Shown here: piece by piece, positions 56,715 to 64,000 of the stretch
Layout: each line of letters starts with the position of its first letter
How positions within the stretch are numbered: position 1 is the first letter of the stretch
Assembly: GCA_032690845.1 (NCBI GenBank)
Contig: CM064434.1
Coordinates: forward strand, 10,046,108 to 10,110,107
Source: Eleusine coracana subsp. coracana
Lineage: Eukaryota > Streptophyta > Magnoliopsida > Poales > Poaceae
DNA: 64,000 nt
Reading direction: 5' to 3'
Notes under the pieces: generated by a model
What the model was told of the DNA's origin: nothing
Databases searched by the model: none
The model's input: the letters and a program-made list of their open reading frames with translations, nothing else
Translations under genes and position numbers: made by a program

Positions 56715-57057
56715 GTGGGATCAGCCGACTGACATCAAAGGGTTTCTGCGTTTGATCGACTCGGAACCAAGAAGACAAATAACGAAGCTAAATTTGATAA
56801 GGAAGTCGATAAGGAGATTCAAGAGGGACAAGAGCAGGCTGATCAGTGGTGCCCATCTGGTATTTTCTCTAGGAGTGAGAAATGCAGGATACAGAGAATG
56901 CGTTGCAGGTAGATAAGGGCTGGCCAATATTATGATGAAGATGATCAGCCACCAAAGAAATTCTAGAGGCTAAAGGTGAAATCGCAAGAACAGACGCCAA
57001 GTACCTCTGTGAACATGGTGATGATACAGCCTCAAGAATTCATGGCTGCAGAAGGAG

Positions 57058-57740
57058 TTGTTTGCTGATAGAGAGAGTGAACCACGTCTCATATTTGATT
57101 CCCAACAAGCAGTTTTTGATAAACCAGATGAGTCTAAAAATCAGCACTTGAAGGCTTTGTATTTAAGAGGTTTTGTTAATGGGATGCCGATGGGAAAGAT
57201 GATGGTCGATGGAGGTGCTGCGATGAATGTCATGCAGATCACTAATGTTAGAAAGTTGGGAAAGACCGAAGAAGATTTGATTGATACAAATATGATTCTA
57301 AGGGATTATGGTGATCGTACTGTATCTGCTAAGGGAGTTTTTAAATGTAGAACTCACAATCGGGCAGCAAAACCTTGCCCGTTACTTTCTCCGTGATTGA
57401 TGGAAAGGGAACCTACAGCCTTCTGTTCGGACGTGATTGGATACATGCTAATTGTTGTGTTCCTTTGACAATGCACCAATCTCTGGCCCAATGGAATGGC
57501 GATCAAGTTGAGGTGATCCCGACCGATGAAACTGTCAATGTCGCATCGGCCGATTTAGTTCCATGGCATGCAAATGATATGGAGTGTTTGTCTGGCATGA
57601 TCTGGGGCACACCAATGGGATTTGTGGAAGATGGGAAGTTGGGAAAATGATTCATGTCGGCTGATGAGTTATAGGAAGTTGACATAGGAGATGGTGACAA
57701 ACCAAGGCCGACATTTATCAGCAAAAAGTTAGATGAAGAT
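57058..57740 (+). pseudogene. Gypsy aspartic protease region, broken
   Basis: ESEPRLIFDSQQAVF leads to HLKALYLRGFVNGMPMGKMM and the active site VDGGAAMNVM (DGGA form, usual in this lineage). LRDYGDRTVSAKGVF follows, and after a frameshift TFSVIDGKGTYSLLFGRDW and HANCCVP. The flap and second half are recognisable. Stops near 57650 and 57672 separate it from RT. Confidence 0.85.
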
Positions 57741-57806
57741 TTTAAAATTGAATTAATAAAGTTATAAAAAGATTATCGGGGTTTCTTTGCTTGGGATTAT
57801 TTTGAG

Positions 57807-59349
57807 ATGCCTGGTCTGAGCCAATCAATAGTTGAACATCAGTTGCCCATTAAGCCTAGATATCGACCTTACAAGCAGCCTCCAAGAAGAATTGATCCGA
57901 AGATATATGATGATGTGAAGGCTGAGATTACTAAATTATATGATGCTAAATTCATTAGGCCTTGCCGATATCCAGAGTGGGTTTCAAATATTGTGCCTGT
58001 TTTCAAGAAGTGTGGCAAACTAAGAGTTTGTATCGATTTTTGCCCATTGAATAAAGCTACTCCGAAAGATGATTATCCAATGCCGATAGCAGATCTTCTG
58101 ATTGATGCAGCTGTGGGATACAAAATTGTTAGTTTTATGGATGGTAATACTGGATACAATCAGATTTTCATGGCGGAAGAAGATATACCGAAGACTGCTT
58201 TCAGATGTCCCAGTGCAATTGGGTTATACGAATGGGTGGTCATGATGTTTGGGTTGAAGAATGCTGGAGCTACATATGAAAGGGCCATGAATTATATATT
58301 CCATGATCTGATTGATAGGTTGGTGGAAATTTACATTGATGATGTAGTAGTGAAATCTAAAAAAGTAGAAGATCATATAGCCGATTTACGGGAAGTACTT
58401 GAGAGAACCAGGAAGTATGGTTTGAAGATGAATCTGAATAAAGTTGCTTTCGGTGTGTTGGCTGGTCAGTTTTTGGGTTCCATTATGCATGAAAGGGGGA
58501 TTGAAGTTGGGCCAAAGAGCATGAAAGCTATTAATGGTATTGAGCCATCGGCTAATAAGACGGAATATTTAATATTTAATCAGCAAAGTGAATTTCATCA
58601 GGAGGTTTATTTCAAACCTATCTGGGAAACTTGATATGTTTACCCCATTGTTGAAGTTAAAAGCGAATCAAAGGTTTGTGTGGGAGGCAGAACACCAGAA
58701 CGCTTTTGATGATATTAAACAGTATTTGGTTTCCCCACCAGTGTTGGTACCACCAAGAGAAGGATTGCCTTTCAAGCTGTATCTTGCGGCGGATAAGAAA
58801 TCAATCGGATCAACTTTAATCCAAGAACAAGATGGCAAAGAAAGTGTGGTGTTTTATCTAAGTCAAAGATTGATTGATGCTAAAACCAGGTATATAGAGA
58901 TTGAGAAATTATGTTTATGTTTATGTTTCTCATGTGTGAAGTTGAGGCATTATTTGTTGTCGACCGAGTGTGTGGTGGTTTGCAAAGCTGATGTCATCAA
59001 ATATATGCTATCGGCTCCTATTTTAAAAGGGGGAATTGGCAAATGGATGCTTGCTCTAGATGAATATGATCTTACTTATGAATCTGCTAAAGATGTCAAG
59101 GGTCAGGTGCTTGCTGATTTGGTTGTTGAGCACTGTGGGTCTGAAGTCTCGATGGTGGAGCTAGTGCCATGGCTATTATTCTTTGATGGATCTATTTGCA
59201 AGAGCAGTTGTGGTGTCGGGCTCGTGATCATATCGCCTCGAGGGGCAAGATTTGAGTTTGCATTTGATGATGAAAGAAGCTGGAGTCGATTGTGTCAAAA
59301 TCATAAGAGATTCATTATTGGTGCTCGGGCAACTTGCGGGAAAATTTGA
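57807..59349 (+). pseudogene. Gypsy reverse transcriptase and RNase H domains
   Basis: RT begins MPGLSQSIVEHQLPIKPRYR and shows KAEITKLYDAKFIRPCRYPE, VPVFKKCGKLRVCIDF, VSFMDGNTGYNQIFMAEED, TAFRCPSAIGLYEW and the catalytic YIDDVVVKSK, all in one open frame of 275 codons. A frameshift near 58600 leads to the connection and first RNase H (FKLYLAADKKSIGSTLIQ, YIEIEKLCLCLCFS). A second RNase H then starts LLFFDGSICKSSCGVGLVII and is lost after 59350. Two RNase H domains in a row are known from the Tat lineage. RT itself looks nearly intact; the missing start and the later shifts make the whole non-functional. Confidence 0.92.
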
Positions 59350-59429
59350 ATGCAAGGATGATATGTTAAGATTATTTCATGCCGAGTGTTAAAGTATATT
59401 GCAACACTTTAAAACAGTAAGATTCAAGC

Positions 59430-60795
59430 ATGTCCCAAGAGAGCAGAATATGGAGGCAAATGATCTGTCACAATAGGCATCGGGTTATCAATTGAACGAT
59501 GGGGAGGTTGTTGTTGATATAGCTGATGTCGATGAAGAAGATTGGAGAGTTGAGATTATTCAGTATTTTAGAGATCCAACTGAACGAAGTGCCTCAAAAG
59601 ATTTAGTACATGGCTCTGAGGTATGTTTTATTAGAAGAAAAACTTTATTATCGAACGATTGATGTTGTGCTATTGAGATGTTTGAATCTAGAAGAGGCTA
59701 AAGTCATTATGTGTGAAGTTCACGAAGGTATATGTGGTACACATCAATCAGCTCATAAGATGAGGTGGTTGTTAGAAAGAACTGGATACTATTGGCCGAC
59801 TATGTTGGAAGATTGCTTCAAATATTATAAAGGATGTTAGGACTGTCAGAAGTTGGGAGCTATAGAGATAGCACCAGCATCCGCTATGAATCCAATTATT
59901 AAGTCATGGCCTTTTAGAGGACAAGGTATGGATATGATTGGCCAAATTTATCCTGCATCAAGCAAGGGTCATAAATATATTCTGGCAGCAACATATTACT
60001 TTATGAAGTGGGTCGAAGCAATGCCTATGAAGAATGTTACTACTGGAGATGTGATCAACTTTGTGAAGGAACATATTATATATCGATTTGGTATGCCACA
60101 GACTATTACCACTGACCAGGGTTCTGTATTTACTTCAGAAGAGTTTCAGAGCTTTGCTGATAGTATGGGAATCAGGCTTTTGAATTCATCACCATATTAC
60201 GCTCAAGACAATGGTCAACTAGAAGCATCCAACAAGAGTTTGATTAAGTTGATTAAGAGGAAGATAGATGAACAGCCTAAGAAGTGGCATACGACATTGG
60301 CAGAATCTTTATGGGCATACAGGATGGCTTGTATAGCTCGATTAAAGTACCCCCTTATTAGCTGGTTTATAGGCATAAGGCAGTTTTACCATGGGAAACG
60401 AATTTGGGATCTAGAAGGGTGGAGATGCAAGATCAGTTATCAGCCAATGACTACAGGCAAGTTATGTTAGATAAAGTAGAAGACGTTGTACAACATCGGA
60501 TGAAGGCCCTGGAAAAGATTCAAGAGAATAAGGCCCGAGTGCCTAAGTTTAATAACAAAAAGGTGGTGCCCAAAAGTTTTTCGGATGGAGACCTTTCTGG
60601 AAATTAATCATGCCTATCGGCTCTAGAGATAGTTGTTTTGGAAAATGGTCACCAACTTAGGAAGGTCCATTCAAAGTGAGCCGATGTGCACCTGGCAATG
60701 CATATTTCCTACAAGGGTTGGATGGAGAAGAGTTCAGGAGAGCGATTAATGGTAAATATTTGAAACATTATCATCCGAGTGTTTGGGTGGATTCA
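59430..60795 (+). pseudogene. Gypsy integrase, catalytic Asp lost
   Basis: The zinc-binding region reads VHEGICGTHQSAHKMRWLLE, GYYWPTMLEDCFKYYKGC, stop, DCQKLG. The core has LAATYYFMKWVEAMPMKNVT, where the first catalytic residue, Asp in ATDYFTKWVEA-type relatives, is Tyr. TTDQGSVFTSEEFQSFADSM (second Asp) and DNGQLEASNKSLIKL (Glu) are kept. After a shift near 60330 the C-terminal part reads FSDGDL, EGPFKVSRCAPGNAYFLQ and INGKYLKHYHPSVWVDS. Loss of one of three metal-binding acids would abolish strand transfer. Confidence 0.92.
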
Positions 60796-61182
60796 TGATT
60801 TCATCGTTAATTGATAGCCGATATTTTTAAGTATCACGTTAAAGTGATAGGAGCCGATGGTGATACATCGACTTAAGATGGCCGATATTTGAATATCGCC
60901 CTTAGCAGAAAAAATATATCATCACTGAGCATAAAGTATGGATAATATATATTCATTCTATGATGATAGAAAAAGTTACATGTGGTCATCAGTACAAGGT
61001 GCAGGTGAACTAATTACTCGTAGGTAATCAATTTTTGAACAAACCTATTCTCCTATTACAGCTAAGGGATGAAGATGTAATTATTGTTATCCCAAGTACA
61101 AGAAAAATAGCACATGATTAAGAAAAAAGGTGGTTCAACAACTTCCTCTTCTTCCCTGGAAGAACAACACTGTCATCAGACA

Positions 61183-61347
61183 TTACACGACGGACAAGGG
61201 AAAGAGAGGGTTGCCTCGCCGATGCCATTCTTCATGATTGGGTCGCCATAAGGCAACTAGTAAGTTAATTTCTGGCGCAAAGGCAGTTGTGGATTTTGGA
61301 TTGAAAGGATCACTCTAGGGATTGAAGAAGCGAAGAGTATTCGCCAT
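61183..61347 (-). pseudogene. Antisense additional ORF (aORF-like) of the Gypsy element
   Basis: On the minus strand ATG at 61347 opens MANTLRFFNP, a TAG, then SDPFNPKSTTAFAPEINLLV, LWRPNHEEWHRRG and NPLFPLSVV, stop at 61183. It has 54 codons with a single internal stop. A TATAAATA box lies 107 bp upstream (61454-61461, minus strand). Tat elements are known to carry extra ORFs, often antisense, between pol and the 3' LTR, which fits this position. No function is known to me for this sequence; it may also be chance. Confidence 0.42.
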
Positions 61348-61453
61348 GATGAACTAAGCAGATTTGGAGACAGGTGGTATTTTTCTATCAGAGCTCTCAG
61401 AAGAAGACCCATGGTCGAAGGTGTCGAAATGAAATGGAGCTGGTCTAAGGGGT

Positions 61454-61461
61454 TATTTATA
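61454..61461 (-). promoter_or_regulatory. Antisense TATA box before the Gypsy aORF
   Basis: Minus-strand TATAAATA in the context ATCCTATAAATAACCCC, a canonical plant TATA box spacing (about 107 bp) before the ATG at 61347. Confidence 0.4.
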
Positions 61462-61753
61462 GGATCTGCACGTGACCTTTGAAGAACCCAGAAGTCGCTC
61501 TATATTAAGTAGGGAGAATAAAAACAGGAGAGGTTCGAGGAGAAAAGATAAGAATGAGGACGGTCAAAAAGAAAACCAGAAGTCGAGGCGGCATAGGAAA
61601 ACGGTGAGCTGCAACTAAGAAGAGCATGAGTGGTTGGGAGGTATACTATAAGACGAAGTTTGATGGTGGGCAGCTAGCTAGTAAATACGTGCGGTAAATG
61701 AGGAGATATAATCTGGCGCATGACATATTTTGTACCCCAGACTCGGGGGCATG

Positions 61754-63099
61754 TGTTGGCACCAGAATTTGACCAGTCCCATTGATTAGAGGCGGGAAAT
61801 TAAAATCAACAGAAGTCAATGAGGTTTCAACGGCCCAAGAAAGTTAAGTGGGTCTGATAGGGTTATTTTATCTCTTTCTGTTTTAGTTTAGATTTTATTT
61901 TAAAACCTAGTCAGTTTGTTTATGAGTCCTGATCGAGTTGGGTCAAAACCTCTTGCATGAGGTTATAAATATGTAATAGGATCTATATGAAAAACAACAC
62001 TTTTGTTTAATACAATTTGGCGCATTGCCAACTTTTCCTACTCGACGAAACCCTCGTCTCGCGCGGGCTGCATCGGCTCCGATCTCGGCAAGAGACTTGG
62101 ATTAGTCACCCTCGATAATTCTATCAATCTCAACTAGTACTTTCTCATTAATTTGATATTCTAGTTGCTATCGTTAGAGATGCTAGTTATCCGGTAACTA
62201 GATCTGTTTAATGCTTGTTATATCGACTCTGATTGCAATATTGTCTTGGTTGAAGCCGATCTATTGTAATCTTGGTAGATTTTATAGGTATTATTTAGGT
62301 CTATTATTCGAGTCACTTTATTGATTTTATCTATAAATAGGTTAAATCTAGCTCTATCTACCGTGTTTGAATACTGTCTCGATTAAGTTCAATCTGTTCG
62401 AATCAGTAAGGTTGCATCAGTTTTAATCTCTTACTAGGTAGATAGGGTTAGATCCAACCAATTCATAGGTAGAGTCGATAGGGTTCTATCAGGGTATTTA
62501 GCCAATAGGTTATCAAGGTTCAATCGACTTTCTGATACTGAATTGATTATATCATTTATTTTGATGGTCGTTTGCTCCCTTGTTTAAATAAGTTAGATTT
62601 ATAATTTTGAGACATATTTGCAATACCAGCTAATTAAATCTATCAATCTGACGCCATCGACAGAGCGAGTTCATGTGTACTTACTATAGATCTATCGACT
62701 ATGCTCTATCGACTTTGGCATTTCTCATCGATTTGGCTAGTTTCTTTATGAATAATGTAGCTTTATCGGCTTTGGTCAGTCGATTCGATCTTTTATCAGC
62801 ATTTATGATTTTAAACTATATATTGAATTAAATTTTGTCAATAAGCCGATACAATCAGCCAATTAGTTTAATTTCTTTTATTTTCTTTATTCATGTAATA
62901 GTCTCGGCTCATTTCATGAATAATGACTATTGGCTTTCTTCATCGGCCTATCCTAGGCCGGTGACGTGCATCTTGTGACCGTTTGTCAATTTGTCAATTT
63001 GCAGGGAAAATCAACTAGCACACCCCGGTTTCTCGTATTGAGCCTGCACTAGAGTTAAGCAGATCTCCCAGGTCACATGTGGTGATTTTCACGTCAACA
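61754..63099 (+). repeat. Gypsy 3' LTR (1346 bp)
   Basis: Starts TGTTGGCACC, ends CGTCAACA, same length as the 5' LTR. Differences are mainly C/T and G/A changes. Confidence 0.93.
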
Positions 63100-63104
63100 G
63101 TTGG

Positions 63105-64000
63105 TGAAATGGCTAACATGTATACTTATCATTATTTCAACAAAGGTGAATATAGGGAGACACCAAAAGCTGGAATTCAATTGGTTCAAAGGCGCTTGGG
63201 AAGATTGAGGTATTTTTTTTACATAAAATGTTTCAGATGAGTCTCTGGGCACTTCATAAGTTGCTTGTCTCATCTTATGGTTTGAGCTCAAGTAGGAAGG
63301 TGTCTTCACTTGAGTCATTGACAATGTTCTTGTGGATTGTTGGAGGATCCCAATCTTTTTCACAAGCTGAAAATAATTTCACTCAGTCAACATGGACATT
63401 TCATTTGAAGTTCCATGAGGTATTGAAGTGTTTGTGCAAGTTAGCAAAGGAAAATATTAAGCCATGAAATGATAAAAGAGGACCGTTTCTGGCCTTATTT
63501 CAAAGGCGCTATTGGAGCTATAGACGGTTCACATGTTCCCATTCTAGTAGAAGCTAAGGAAAGTGGTTAACCACACTTGTCGTCATGACAATACAACTCA
63601 AAACGTGCTAGCAATCTATTACTTCGACAAGAGGTTTACCTTTGTGGTTGCTGGTTAGCCAGGTTCTGCACATGACATTTGGATCTTGAATCATGCACTA
63701 GAAAATTTTCCATCTTTTCTGGTGCCTCCTAAAGGTATACATGGTGTCTTACTTGTCATTGATATTTTCTATCATTTGTCATTGTTGATTACTAATTTTA
63801 CAGGAAAATATTACCTTGTCGACTTTGGTTATTCAAATCAAATTGGATATCCTGCCCCGTTCAAAGGAAGCACATACCATATGCTAGAATTTTGAGTTCG
63901 TTCTGGGCGTCCTCCTCAAGGAAAGTATGAAATGTTCAATTTCTTGCATTCATCCGTCTGAAATGTCACAGAGCGGTCTTTTGGAGTCTTGAAGCAGAAG
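63105..64000 (+). pseudogene. Harbinger DDE transposase (DDE_Tnp_4 type), 3' piece, truncated by window
   Basis: Continues from 53168. It reads MANMYTYHYFNKGEYRETPK, LVSSYGLSSSRKVSSLESLT, MFLWIVGGSQSFSQAENNFT and HLKFHEVLKCLCKLAKENIK. The catalytic domain follows: FKGAIGAIDGSHVPIL (first Asp), PGSAHDIWILNHAL (second Asp), YYLVDFGYSNQIGYPAPFKG and TERSFGVLKQK (Glu) at the window edge. All three catalytic acids are visible, but stops near 63466, 63568 and 63657, a shift and an intron-like insert near 63735-63800 break the frame. Non-functional as it stands. Confidence 0.88.

Larger units (their letters stand above)
60796..61753. other. Gypsy 3' internal region, noncoding on plus strand, PPT at the end
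   Basis: About 960 bp between the integrase end and the 3' LTR. The plus strand has no ORF of note. It holds GCCGATATTTGAATATCGCC-like repeats near 60830-60895 and the PPT-like CTCGGGGGCATG at the end. The minus strand carries a short ORF with an upstream TATA box, listed separately. Confidence 0.7.
53169..63099 (+). mobile_element. Ty3/Gypsy LTR retrotransposon, Tat lineage, TSD GTTGG (9931 bp)
   Basis: LTRs of equal length (1346 bp each) at 53169-54514 and 61754-63099 begin TGTTGGCACC and end TCAACA. The target duplication GTTGG lies at 53164-53168 and 63100-63104. The order is gag, protease, RT, RNase H, second RNase H, integrase, as in Gypsy; the second RNase H and the NGQ.EASNKSL integrase motif point to the Tat lineage. 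The PPT-like CTCGGGGGCATG precedes the 3' LTR. The LTRs differ by about 10% in the first 280 bp by eye, mostly transitions, so the insertion is old. All genes are interrupted. It inserted into the transposase exon of a Harbinger element. Confidence 0.95.
50939..64000 (+). mobile_element. PIF/Harbinger DNA transposon, split by a Gypsy element; runs off the window
   Basis: The likely left end is GGCTCTGTTCGGTTGGGCTA at about 50939, after CTAA. The element holds a Myb/SANT-like ORF1 (51844-52540) and a DDE transposase whose first codons are at 53081-53168 and whose rest is at 63105-64000, with the 9.93-kb Gypsy between them. A CT-rich microsatellite lies at about 51187-51205. Two divergent proteins, one Myb-like and one DDE_Tnp_4-like, are the mark of PIF/Harbinger. 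The left end is inferred from sequence style only, and the right end is outside the window. Confidence 0.8.

Noticed and set aside
1..64000. CRISPR arrays, bacterial operons, tRNA or rRNA genes
   Set aside because: Repeats present are transposon termini, LTRs or simple arrays; I saw no cloverleaf, rRNA core motif or regular repeat-spacer array, and everything fits plant nuclear DNA.

Overview
The window is plant nuclear DNA, most likely from a grass. The evidence is CACTA transposons with TTTGCCGTGTG-type subterminal repeats, a Stowaway MITE, Ale-like and Tork-like Copia elements, a Tat-type Gypsy element with two RNase H domains, and plant L1 LINEs carrying an RNase H domain. I favour a panicoid grass, but that is an impression and not a result. 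Almost everything is transposable element, much of it nested and nearly all of it broken. The only plausible host genes are two tandem tetraspanin-like genes on the minus strand (38.2-39.2 kb and 47.6-48.9 kb).

Layout. 1-2.4 kb: a Copia pol remnant. 2.4-10.1 kb: CACTA-1, truncated at its 5' end but with an intact 3' terminus. 10.5-11.5 kb: a 5'-truncated LINE with a 15-bp target duplication, itself hit by a 309-bp CACTA MITE. 12.2-19.95 kb: CACTA-2, a sister of CACTA-1 in the same orientation, cut off by an Ale-like Copia remnant (19.96-22.7 kb). 23.4-24.0 kb: a reversed Gypsy LTR and pol tail. 25.9-26.9 kb: a candidate Helitron. 27.0-27.6 kb: a 12-oxophytodienoate reductase pseudogene with a micro-inversion. 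28.0-33.6 kb: a structurally complete Copia element (two LTRs, TSD TCTAT) whose integrase core is deleted. 34.6-35.6 kb: a LINE remnant. 35.7-37.5 kb: a Helitron proven by its empty site. 37.5-39.4 kb and 46.6-49.1 kb: the duplicated tetraspanin segments. 41.6-46.4 kb lies between them and is an insertion-like block with intron/exon-like structure. 49.7-50.9 kb: CACTA and LINE ends. 50.9 kb to the window end: a PIF/Harbinger element whose transposase is split by a 9.93-kb Tat-type Gypsy (53.17-63.10 kb, TSD GTTGG).

How the parts relate. The tetraspanin duplication is a useful internal clock. Comparing the copies identifies a Helitron insertion, a Stowaway insertion and a small CACTA insertion, in two cases with exact ends. 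The two CACTA sisters share a 403-bp tract with no mismatch inside otherwise about 7% diverged sequence, which suggests gene conversion. I found no tRNA, rRNA, CRISPR array or previously undescribed functional system. The least explained signals are the frame-conserved blocks downstream of both tetraspanin genes, the 41.6-46.4 kb block, and the antisense ORF with TATA box in the Gypsy element. All statements come from reading the sequence by eye; no alignment or database search was run.
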